From assembly GCA_016867495.1 (NCBI GenBank), contig VGJL01000009.1, positions 1-43,993 of the forward strand: a stretch of DNA of 43,993 bases, given 5' to 3'. Source of the stretch: Candidatus Eisenbacteria bacterium (GTDB lineage Bacteria > Eisenbacteria > RBG-16-71-46 > CAIMUX01 > VGJL01). Under the pieces are notes generated by a model. That model had not been told where the DNA came from. It saw only the letters and a list, made by a program, of their open reading frames with translations, and did not search any database. Of the stretch, positions 29,603-37,448 are shown in pieces. The translations under genes were made by a program, and so were the position numbers. How positions within the stretch are numbered: position 1 is the first letter of the stretch; each line of letters starts with the position of its first letter.

Positions 29603-29719
29603 CTATGCTTTGACACGCTTCGATTGCTTGTCCAACTTCCTCTTCGCCTCTTCGTCATGCTTGCGTGTCTTCTGCTTCTGGCCCTTCTCCTTGTCCTTCT
29701 TCCCGCCCTTGTCTCCCAT
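29603..29719 (-). CDS. Lys-rich 38-residue small protein
   Basis: 38-residue highly charged protein opening MGDKGGKKDKEKGQKQKTR and ending KRVKA, with AGGAGA 6 nt before the ATG, a near-ideal Shine-Dalgarno. About 18 of 38 residues are Lys or Arg; it contains no hydrophobic core and is expected to be disordered or a single helix. Similar short MGDK-start, Lys-rich proteins recur in many bacterial genomes as uncharacterised proteins (from memory, not checked). It sits alone between two larger minus-strand genes. RNA or ribosome association is a guess from the charge. The long in-frame extension to 29974 is rejected. Confidence 0.75.
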   Translation of the reverse strand: MGDKGGKKDKEKGQKQKTRKHDEEAKRKLDKQSKRVKA

Positions 29720-29877
29720 CGAGCATCTCCTTTTCAGGGTCCCTACATGTCGGTCTTGGCCCCAACGCTTGTCAGCATAGCAGCCAGGAGAGAGCGACGC
29801 ACTAGGGCATCTCGTACTGTGCCGGAAGTCAGCCAAGAGCAGCTCGCCGGGCAGGACGGGGCCGCGCCCGCTCGTCT

Positions 29878-32172
29878 CTACGGCAGCTTCACAACCCGTG
29901 CGGTCGTGGGCGGCATCCCGGCCGCATCGACCCTGATCCAGTAGACGCCGGCCGGCGCGGGCCGGCCATCGCAATCCCGCCTGCCGTCCCAGCGCAGCAG
30001 ATGGGCGCCGGCCTCGATCTGTCCATCGGCCAGGCGGGCCACCTGACGGCCGGCCACATCGAGCACTCGGGCGTGGATCGAGGCGGGGGCGGCACCCGAG
30101 CCCGCCCGATCGAGGCGCAGCTCGAGCCCCGCTTCGTCCCGCATCGGATTCGGGGCCACCCGCGCAATGGGGGACCAGTCGCGTGAGGGATGTCCCTTCC
30201 CTTCACGGGTCGAGCACTGCAGCGGGAAGACCCTGAGATTCTCCCCAGCGATCAGGACAAACTGGTCGCCCACGGCGACATCGCGCGGCCAGGCGTTGAC
30301 CTGCGTCTCGCTCTCGCCGAGGAGCGCCGGCTGGAGCGGATCGACGATGTCAACGACCGCCAGCCTGTCGCGAGCGAGATAGACATGGTCGTCGCGGACG
30401 CAGATCTCCACGGCATCCAGATCCTCGATCCCATCGATCCGTCCCACTTCGACCGGATTAGCGGCGTCGGCCACGTCGATGATCTGAACTCCGCGCCAAT
30501 CGACAACAAGGGCGTGCGTGCCCGCGATCGCCAGCGATCTCGCGGCGTCCGTCTGAAGAGCGCCCACAAGCGTCGGAGCGGCCGGGTTGGCCACATCCAC
30601 GACGCTCATGCTGTAGCCGTCCAGCACGTAGGCGTGACTCCCATCCACGGCGATCTTGTGGCCGGCGATCGGCAGGTAGCCGCGGGCCACGGGAGCGAGG
30701 GGATTCGCGATGTCGATTGTCCGCGTGCCGTTCCAGCCCACGGTGTAGAGCCACGATCCGCCGGCCGCCATGTCCATGACGCCGCTTGCGGCCGACACTG
30801 TCGCGACAATGCGAGGAAGCTGCGGGACCGACACGTCGATCACGCTCATGGCGCGCATCAGATAGCCGACGTATGCGTAGCTCCCATGGACTTCGACGAC
30901 TTCGCCCCGCGCGGGCGTCGCCAGCGTACCGATCTGCAACGGATTGGCCGGGTTGGAGAGGTTCATGACCTTGAGGGCGGGGGATGAGTCGGTCAGATAG
31001 GCCAGGTTCGCCTGCGCGTCGACCGAGTAGATCGGAACGGACCAAGGGACGATGCTGAGCGCCCTTGGACTGACATCGCCAGGCGCGGCCGCGAATCGCA
31101 GGCCGCCCGTCAATCGATGTTCGCAGAAGAAGACGATCCCATCCGCGACAAACGGAGCGAACGACGGGAACTCGAGGGGCCTGTCATGGACGAGGATCGG
31201 CCCGGAGGAGTCGCTCATGTCGACGACGTAGAAGCTGCCGGTGAAGTACCACGGGTCCGCCGCGGTGGCATAGACCGCGTCCCCTGCGACCGCGATGCCG
31301 CTGATCGGAAGAGTCAGGCCGTCGAGCGAAGCCTCGAGCGCCGGATGCGCCGGATCGCGCGCATCGATCACATCGAGGAATCCGTCCAGGCTCCCATAGC
31401 GAAAGCCCCCGCCGAGATAGGCCCGTCCATCCGAGACCGCGACAACAGACGCGACTCCGCTGGACCATATCGAACTCAGCAATCGAGGTTGGGCAGGCTC
31501 CGCGACATCTACAATTGAGAGACCCGATCCGCCGCTGCCGAATCCCCCCCACACGACGAAGGCCAGCGTCCCGGAGACCGCGACGGATCTGGCGCCGCCC
31601 GCGAACGCCAGGCTTCCCACGCCGGCGGCGGAATCGGGATCGGCGAGGTCATAGATCTGGAGCCCCGACTCCAACGCCCCGAGCAAGAGATCCGATGTCG
31701 CCGCGAGGTCGCGGACCTTCCCGGCCGGCAGGGAGGTCAGGAGGCTGGGAGCGAGGGGATCCGAGACATCGATGACGTGGATCTGGCCGCCCGAAGACCC
31801 GACATAGGCTCTCTCCCCGACGACTGCGACAGCGACCGGTCCACCCGGGATCTCGATTCCGCCCTGGATCCTCGGCCCGGCACCCGGCTGGCCCGCCGTC
31901 GACACGTCGAAGAGATCGAGCCTTCCCACGCAGCTCTCGCAGGGGACGCTGGAGATCACATAGGCCAGATCGCCGGCGACCGTCACGTCCTTGCCGTAGT
32001 CCGGAAGGTCCACAGCGCCGAGGAATCGGAACGTGTCCTCATAGTCTACGCACTGAGGCACGGCCCCTGCGGGCGCGGCGGCCGCGAAGCAAACGAGCCA
32101 GGCAAGCGGCGCGCACCACAAGAAGACCACGGGAGTGGAGCCTGCGCGATGCGAGGCAGGAGTGCTGATCAT
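29878..32172 (-). CDS. Secreted LVIVD-repeat beta-propeller protein with FlgD-Ig-like C-terminus
   Basis: 764 residues; ATG at 32172 after GGAGA. Signal peptide about 1-37 (ends AGAVPQ). Most of the protein is a series of roughly 40-residue LVIVD-type repeats: AYVGSSGGQIHVIDVSDPL, GLQIYDLADPDS, GLSIVDVAEPAQPRLLSS, AYVGYLMRAMSVIDVSVPQ, AYVLDGYSMSVVDVANPA, GVQIIDVADAANPVEVG and DRLAVVDIVDPLQPALLG are examples. They likely form one or two propellers for binding at the cell surface. The last 90 residues (VAPNPMRDEA, VLDVAGRQVARL, LLRWDGRRDCDGRP, GVYWIRVDA, ARVVKLP) are the shared sorting-like module. No catalytic motif is visible. Divergent from the heparinase-like gene. Confidence 0.88.
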   Translation of the reverse strand: MISTPASHRAGSTPVVFLWCAPLAWLVCFAAAAPAGAVPQCVDYEDTFRFLGAVDLPDYGKDVTVAGDLAYVISSVPCESCVGRLDLFDVSTAGQPGAGPRIQGGIEIPGGPVAVAVVGERAYVGSSGGQIHVIDVSDPLAPSLLTSLPAGKVRDLAATSDLLLGALESGLQIYDLADPDSAAGVGSLAFAGGARSVAVSGTLAFVVWGGFGSGGSGLSIVDVAEPAQPRLLSSIWSSGVASVVAVSDGRAYLGGGFRYGSLDGFLDVIDARDPAHPALEASLDGLTLPISGIAVAGDAVYATAADPWYFTGSFYVVDMSDSSGPILVHDRPLEFPSFAPFVADGIVFFCEHRLTGGLRFAAAPGDVSPRALSIVPWSVPIYSVDAQANLAYLTDSSPALKVMNLSNPANPLQIGTLATPARGEVVEVHGSYAYVGYLMRAMSVIDVSVPQLPRIVATVSAASGVMDMAAGGSWLYTVGWNGTRTIDIANPLAPVARGYLPIAGHKIAVDGSHAYVLDGYSMSVVDVANPAAPTLVGALQTDAARSLAIAGTHALVVDWRGVQIIDVADAANPVEVGRIDGIEDLDAVEICVRDDHVYLARDRLAVVDIVDPLQPALLGESETQVNAWPRDVAVGDQFVLIAGENLRVFPLQCSTREGKGHPSRDWSPIARVAPNPMRDEAGLELRLDRAGSGAAPASIHARVLDVAGRQVARLADGQIEAGAHLLRWDGRRDCDGRPAPAGVYWIRVDAAGMPPTTARVVKLP

Positions 32173-32190
32173 GACGCATCTCCGATCGGC

Positions 32191-32270
32191 CGACCGGTGG
32201 TTCCCGGTTTCTGACCGCTGGTGTCCGGCCTCTGACCCGTGGCCCCGACCACTGACCCCGATGGGGCCAG
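32191..32270. repeat. Degenerate 20-21-bp tandem repeat, about four units
   Basis: Units begin CGACCGGTGG, CTGACCGCTGG, CTGACCCGTGG and CTGACCCCGATGG, spaced 20-21 bp. In frame they would give ADRW/SDRW/SDPW heptapeptides, but no start or conserved domain supports translation. Two-helical-turn phasing would suit clustered protein binding; slippage origin is equally possible. Confidence 0.5.
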
Positions 32271-32372
32271 CCGATCACAATTCTACAGGAAGTAAACGCG
32301 CATCCATAGCGCAGGGGCGAAACGGCCGTCACGAGGCGGGGAGGCGTCCCGTAGCCGACCTTCGCCGTCCGG

Positions 32373-32381
32373 TGGTAAAAT
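32373..32381 (+). promoter_or_regulatory. Extended -10 promoter for the heparinase-like gene
   Basis: TGG-TAAAAT is an extended -10 with one mismatch to TATAAT, 96 nt upstream of the GTG at 32477. No convincing -35. Confidence 0.4.
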
Positions 32382-32476
32382 CAAAGGTGGTCGGCCTCGC
32401 CGAGACCGACATGCACCTGGCCGATCGAGCCCCCGGTCCGACTGGGTCCCGGGGCGCTCAAGATGAGGTCCGAGCG

Positions 32477-35400
32477 GTGACAACGCATGCCATTCTGCTC
32501 ATCGGGCTCCTCGCCGCGATCCGTCCGCTCGCCTGCCATGCCCAGGTGCCGGACCATCCCCGCCTGATCGTTCTGAATCAGGACCTGCACGCTCTGACCC
32601 ATCCTTCCGGATCCTGGGAGACATGGTCCGAGCGCGAGCGCGCGTCCGTCCTGGCCTATCGCTCCATCGTCGTCGCCGCGGAGCGTCTCTGCCGATTCCC
32701 GATCGGCAGCTACGATTGGAGACTGCGCTTCGTCGATCATCAGACGGCCTTCTACCACAACATCAAGACGCTCGCGATGGCCCATCTCCTCCGCAGGGCG
32801 GAGCCGTACGACAACGCCTACCTCGATCATGCATGCAAGACCCTCGATCACCTGCGGGCCACCGGCTATCCGATGTGGTTCACTTCCGTCGATCCATACA
32901 ACACCGACCTCAACACCGGCGAGCTGCTCGCCGGCTGGGCCCTCGCCTTCGACTGGCTCTACCAGGACATGACCGCCGCCCAGAGATCCGGCAGCATCCA
33001 GGATCTTCTCTATCTCCTGGACAGTCAGAGTTACGACCACATCGCGACGGGCTTGAAGGACAACAATCACATAGCCGTCTGCTTCGGAGGCAGGGGACTG
33101 GCCTGCCTCGCCCTCGAAACGCACTGCCAGCCGCAGCAGGAATCGTACCGCCGAAGCTGGCTGACGCAGGCGACGGGTCGCGTCATCGACTACTTCGACT
33201 GGGGGTTCGGCGACTGCGGCGCGGGGTTCGAGGGGGTCTTCTACAGCATGTACGGGCTCAACACCTCGCTTCCGTTCGGCCTCGCGACCGACCGCCTCGT
33301 CCACCTTCCCGCGAACCAGCGGGTCAACGTCCGGCAGCGCAATGTCCAGCAGGCGGGGACCTGGCTCTGCTATGAGCAGCTTCCCTTCGACCCGGCGGCC
33401 GGCACACCGATCAACGACACCGACCGTCCCGGGTGGGACCTTAACAACACGCCGTTCAGGCCCTATCCCTGGCTCATGGCCTTCGGGACTCCGGATCGCC
33501 CCAGCGGCGCGAAGCTCCTCTTCCTGACGCAGTATCCTCCCGTGGAGTGGGGAAGCTACCTGGCTCAGCCGTTCGATCCCGACTCTCCGAACGGGAACGC
33601 GTGCCTCTTCTCGAAGGTCCTCCGTCCGACGGGAGACTGGACGATCGACGTCAATCGCAGCGCGGTGGACGCGCTGCTCGGATGGCCAGAGGATTCGATC
33701 CCGCCCGGCGCCTTCTACGAGTCCCTGCGCCCGAGCCGCGCTTTCACCGGACGGGGGATCGTCTACTTCCGCGAGGAGGCGCTCACGATCGAGGACGGGA
33801 GGCTGGTGAGCGACCCGAACGGCTGGCTTTTGACCTTCGAGTGCCAGCTTCCGCCGGGATGGACGATTGGCGGCCATCAGGGGCACCGGCAGAACGACAC
33901 CAATCACTACCTCTACTACTGGAACAAGCACGCGATCGCCTACGAGAGCGGGTTCCGCTCCTTCGGCGCGGGATACCACAACGCCCGCATGATCCGCGCG
34001 CCCGGGCAAGCGTGGCGGGAGCCGACCCTCGAGGCCCGCGGAGCGCTGATCCGGCATCTGGTCGGCGCGGCGAGCGCGCCGAGCTTCGTGATCGGAGACG
34101 ATGTGGCGGGCTGGAACTGGTCCTCTCCCCTGGTGGACCGGGCGCGGAGGTCGTTCCTCGTGATCCCGCGCACCGAAGGGCGGCCGCCGTTCGTCCTGAT
34201 CTACGACGACCTGGACTTCGCGGGGAGCAACGCTTGGGAGTCCCGTTTCTACTGGCACGGCGCGGAGGAGGCGACGATGTCGGTCGTCAGTCGCGATCGC
34301 GCGAGGAGCGTCATGGCCGAGACGGCCGCCGACATGACTTTCCTTCGGCCGGTCCCCGCCTCGCCCCTCACGGTCGAGTCGATCGATCCCGTGCACGAGA
34401 GCTGGCCGCCCCATCCCCGGCTCTCGGTCAACTTCGCCGCCGCGCTCAACCCGAATGTCATCGCGATCCTCGATCCCTACCTCGTGTCGGACGGGCCGAC
34501 GCTCGAGGTTGCCTCGATTTCCCATGCCAATCCGGGGACCTATGCCTACGCGATCGATGACGGCACGGACTCCTACATCGTCGTCCTCCGTCAAGCCGAC
34601 GCCGTCGGCGTGGCGACGCTGAGCGTCGACGGAACGACGCTTTCGACCGACGCGACGCACACCGTCCTGCGCTTCGGCTCGAGCGCGCGATCCTGGTCCG
34701 ACATCGGCGCGGGACTGATGGCGGGCGGCACGCGGGTCTGGTACGACGGCCAACTCGTCATGGGGATCTACAACGACTCCGTTCCGGGAGACCTGACATT
34801 CGACGCCGACGAGGTGTCCGTCGGCTTCGACAGCGGGGGGTCGGCCTCTCCCGAGTACTACGTCGGACCGGTCATCCCATCCCGCGCGTATGTCGGCGGA
34901 GTGGAGCAGGCGACCGACATGATCGACTTGCCGCATCCCCTGCGATGCGCGTTCCCCGTCCGCGTGTGCAGGAGCCCCAACAACGAGACCGCTCCGCCCG
35001 ACTGGCGATACACGGTGGAGGTGAGCCTGCGGACGGCGGAAGGGGACCCGGTGGCCGGCTGGCCTGCCGAGAGGATCTCCATGGATATCCGGAACTGCCC
35101 GAATCCGCGTCTTGGCCTCGCTCCCGAGGGGCCCAGCGACGAGCAGGGGAATCTGTTCTGGACGGACGGACTGAACGTGGGCGGATCGCACCGCGTCGCC
35201 GGGGGAGAGGTCGTGGTCCTGAACCTCGACTACGGAGCCGATGGCGTGGGGCGACTGCGCGCCTACGACTCGGTTACGAGCCCCGATGAGGACGCCGACG
35301 GGGATGTGGACGAGAATGACTTCCTGATCTGGAACGAGGCCTTCGAGCTCGAGGAGCCCCTCTACATCGGCGATCTCAACCGGGATGACCTGATCACCTG

Positions 35401-35731
35401 GGACGATTACGCGTGGCTGCAGGCCCACGGCCTGCCGGGGTATCACCGTCCACCCCCCGCCGCTCCCGAGATCACGGTCACCAACCCGATCCGGCGCGAG
35501 GCCATGATCCTCTGTCATCTGCCGATGGCCGGCCCCGTGAGGCTCGACATCTTCGATGTCCAGGGCCGGCTGGTCAGGAGATTGCTTGATGAGCCCGTGA
35601 GGCGGGGCTCGCACGGAATCCTTTGGGACGGGCGGAACGACTTCGGCACGCAGGTGGGATCAGGCATCTACCTGCTTCGGCTCCGGCACGGCGGCACGAG
35701 CCGCGTCTTCCGGATCGTCCTGCTTCACTGA
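32477..35731 (+). CDS. Secreted heparinase/alginate-lyase-like protein with dockerin-like and FlgD-Ig-like C-terminus
   Basis: 1084 residues from a GTG at 32477, chosen because it opens a clean signal peptide (TTHAILLIGLLAAIRPLACHAQ) and has GAGG 8 nt upstream. The N-terminal half (about 40-400) looks like the alpha/alpha-toroid of heparinase II/III-type polysaccharide lyases: DHQTAFYHNIKTLAMAHLLR, TGELLAGWALAFDWLYQDM, LKDNNHIAVCFGGRGL (Asn/His cleft) and GAGFEGVFYSMYGL, followed by a beta-rich region (about 440-830) with GAGYHNARMIRAPGQAWREP. Residues about 936-983 carry two dockerin-type Ca-binding repeats (DEDADGDVDENDFLIWNEA and GDLNRDDLITWDDYAWL). The final 90 residues (IFDVQGRLVRRLL, ILWDGRNDFGTQ, GIYLLRLRHG, RVFRIVLLH) match the shared module. 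Probably degrades an acidic polysaccharide outside the cell; substrate not known. Confidence 0.8.
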   Translation: MTTHAILLIGLLAAIRPLACHAQVPDHPRLIVLNQDLHALTHPSGSWETWSERERASVLAYRSIVVAAERLCRFPIGSYDWRLRFVDHQTAFYHNIKTLAMAHLLRRAEPYDNAYLDHACKTLDHLRATGYPMWFTSVDPYNTDLNTGELLAGWALAFDWLYQDMTAAQRSGSIQDLLYLLDSQSYDHIATGLKDNNHIAVCFGGRGLACLALETHCQPQQESYRRSWLTQATGRVIDYFDWGFGDCGAGFEGVFYSMYGLNTSLPFGLATDRLVHLPANQRVNVRQRNVQQAGTWLCYEQLPFDPAAGTPINDTDRPGWDLNNTPFRPYPWLMAFGTPDRPSGAKLLFLTQYPPVEWGSYLAQPFDPDSPNGNACLFSKVLRPTGDWTIDVNRSAVDALLGWPEDSIPPGAFYESLRPSRAFTGRGIVYFREEALTIEDGRLVSDPNGWLLTFECQLPPGWTIGGHQGHRQNDTNHYLYYWNKHAIAYESGFRSFGAGYHNARMIRAPGQAWREPTLEARGALIRHLVGAASAPSFVIGDDVAGWNWSSPLVDRARRSFLVIPRTEGRPPFVLIYDDLDFAGSNAWESRFYWHGAEEATMSVVSRDRARSVMAETAADMTFLRPVPASPLTVESIDPVHESWPPHPRLSVNFAAALNPNVIAILDPYLVSDGPTLEVASISHANPGTYAYAIDDGTDSYIVVLRQADAVGVATLSVDGTTLSTDATHTVLRFGSSARSWSDIGAGLMAGGTRVWYDGQLVMGIYNDSVPGDLTFDADEVSVGFDSGGSASPEYYVGPVIPSRAYVGGVEQATDMIDLPHPLRCAFPVRVCRSPNNETAPPDWRYTVEVSLRTAEGDPVAGWPAERISMDIRNCPNPRLGLAPEGPSDEQGNLFWTDGLNVGGSHRVAGGEVVVLNLDYGADGVGRLRAYDSVTSPDEDADGDVDENDFLIWNEAFELEEPLYIGDLNRDDLITWDDYAWLQAHGLPGYHRPPPAAPEITVTNPIRREAMILCHLPMAGPVRLDIFDVQGRLVRRLLDEPVRRGSHGILWDGRNDFGTQVGSGIYLLRLRHGGTSRVFRIVLLH

Positions 35732-35744
35732 TCTGGAGGAGCCT

Positions 35745-37358
35745 GTGGACGGCACGACAATCGCATCGACCTTCTGCCTTCTGCATCTCGTCCTCGTGGC
35801 CGCGGCGCCGGCGGCCCCCGAGATCCGGCAGGAGACGCTTGTCGGTCCGGACGGCGCTCGATGGGCGCGGACGATCACCCTGTGCGATATCCCCCCAGCG
35901 GATGCGGACATCCCGCCCGCGGCCGCGGGCACGCGCGGCGTGAATCAGTACATCTGGATCGACCGGAATCACCGGAGCGCGATCGCCGAACATGTCGCGA
36001 TCACGGGCCTGGGCGCGCACGGGATCGCGGGATGGTGGCTCAACGGCATGAGGGTCTCGGCCTACCGCGTGCCCGGCGGCGCCGGCGATCCCGAGTGGGA
36101 GCATCCTCTGCCCTTCGCGGAGTTCCAGATCGCGTGCGACGCCGACTTCTCGGGGGATCGACTCGCCACCGCCGCGAGGAACGAGTCGCTGCTCGTGTTC
36201 GGCGCCGGCTCCTCCGATCCGATCTTCACGGATTGGTTCGCGCCGCCCTACGTCGGGATGAAGTGCGCCGTCTCGGACGATGATGCGACCCTCGCTTTCG
36301 GCGGGGGAGATCCATCCGGCCTTGGGGGGGAGATCCGCGTCCTTGACGGCGCGACCGGCGCGCTGCGCTTCGCGCGGCCGCTGCCCGCTCCGCCCGAGGG
36401 CGTCTCTGTCTCGGGCGACGGACTCCTCGTCGCGGCCAACATCCGCGGATTCGCAAAGGTCTGGGTCGCCGCGACGGGCGCCCTGCGCGACTCCGTCGCG
36501 ATCCCGGGGGGAACCCAGACCTCGGCGGCGCTTTCGGATAACGGCTTCTATCTCGTCACCGGAGGCTTCAGCAGGACGGTCCGCCTCTATCGCTGGAACG
36601 GAGCGGACTACGTGCAGGACTGGTCCCACTCGATTCCCAGCACGACCTGGGTGACCGCCCTCACGATCTCGCGCGATGGGACGACGATCGTCGCCGGGAC
36701 ATGGACGAACCCGACCGGCGGCCGCGTGGTCGTCTACGACAGATCCAGCTCGACCCCTCTCTGGACGGACGCTTCCTTCGGCGACGAGGTCCATTCGGTG
36801 GCCGTGACGCCGGACGGCGCGAAGATCGCCGCGGCCTCGTGGGGTCGTTCGGGCGGGACGGTCGGGAACGTGGTCAGCGTGTACGAGCGCGGCTCCTCGA
36901 TTCCCCTCTGGACCATCGGGGATGACGCGATCGCCGGTGTCGGCTCATGCATGAGCGTCGATCTGAGCGAGAACGGGTGCTTCCTTCTGGCGGGGGGGAA
37001 GGAGGTCCACGCCCGCGAATTTGGGGGCGGCGGATTCGTCATGGCGATCGATGTCTCGAGTCCCGCGGCGGTCGACGATCTCGGCGGAACGCAGAGCTTC
37101 CGGGCGGCGCCGAATCCGTTCCGAGAGTCCCTGCGGATCGCGGGAGCGGGATCGCTCGTGTCCATCTGGAGCGCGGATGGGCGCCTGATCCGCACGGTTC
37201 GCGGACCCAGACGCGGCGAGCGCGCCGACGGGGGATGGAGCGCGCCCGCGCTCTGGGACGGTCGCGACGAAGCGGGACGGGAAGCGCCCGCGGGAGTCTA
37301 CTTCATTTGGGGCGCGGCCTCGGGCGCCGCCCCGATTCGTGTCGCCCGGATTCGGTAG
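35745..37358 (+). CDS. Secreted beta-propeller protein with FlgD-Ig-like C-terminus
   Basis: 537 residues from a GTG at 35745 with GGAGGAG upstream, 13 nt after the heparinase-like stop, so probably one operon. Signal peptide about 1-23. Residues about 120-430 contain WD40/PQQ-like blades: CDADFSGDRLATAARNESLL, CAVSDDDATLAFGGGDPSG, VSVSGDGLLVAANIRG, LTISRDGTTIVAGTWTNP and VAVTPDGAKIAAASWGRSG. The C-terminal 85 residues (AAPNPFRESLRI, IWSADGRLIRTVR, LWDGRDEAGREAP, GVYFIWGAA, RVARIR) are the sorting-like module. No catalytic signature; likely a binding partner for the upstream polysaccharide enzyme, as inference from adjacency. Confidence 0.85.
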   Translation: MDGTTIASTFCLLHLVLVAAAPAAPEIRQETLVGPDGARWARTITLCDIPPADADIPPAAAGTRGVNQYIWIDRNHRSAIAEHVAITGLGAHGIAGWWLNGMRVSAYRVPGGAGDPEWEHPLPFAEFQIACDADFSGDRLATAARNESLLVFGAGSSDPIFTDWFAPPYVGMKCAVSDDDATLAFGGGDPSGLGGEIRVLDGATGALRFARPLPAPPEGVSVSGDGLLVAANIRGFAKVWVAATGALRDSVAIPGGTQTSAALSDNGFYLVTGGFSRTVRLYRWNGADYVQDWSHSIPSTTWVTALTISRDGTTIVAGTWTNPTGGRVVVYDRSSSTPLWTDASFGDEVHSVAVTPDGAKIAAASWGRSGGTVGNVVSVYERGSSIPLWTIGDDAIAGVGSCMSVDLSENGCFLLAGGKEVHAREFGGGGFVMAIDVSSPAAVDDLGGTQSFRAAPNPFRESLRIAGAGSLVSIWSADGRLIRTVRGPRRGERADGGWSAPALWDGRDEAGREAPAGVYFIWGAASGAAPIRVARIR

Positions 37359-37448
37359 GCGTTAGTCTCGTCCGGGGCAGAGCCGCCCTGCGCCAGTCCG
37401 CCGCAGGCCGCGTCGCCTGCTCGAGTGGCCGGCGATCTCCTCAGTGGA

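Larger units (their letters stand above)
32173..32476. other. 304-nt divergent promoter region
   Basis: Between the LVIVD-repeat and heparinase-like genes. It holds a degenerate roughly 20-bp tandem repeat near the LVIVD side (32191-32270) and an extended -10 (TGGTAAAAT, 32373-32381) for the heparinase-like gene. The + frame that runs through it from 32135 is repeat-encoded and lacks domain content, so I treat it as non-coding. Confidence 0.6.

Noticed and set aside
32135-32476. N-terminal extension of the heparinase-like protein
   Set aside because: It would place over 100 repeat-encoded residues before a clear signal peptide; the GTG at 32477 has its own Shine-Dalgarno.
32381-35614. 1077-codon minus-strand ORF opposite the heparinase-like gene
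   Set aside because: Arg/Gly/Asp/Val-rich antisense shadow with no motif; the plus strand has a signal peptide, dockerin repeats and a sorting module.
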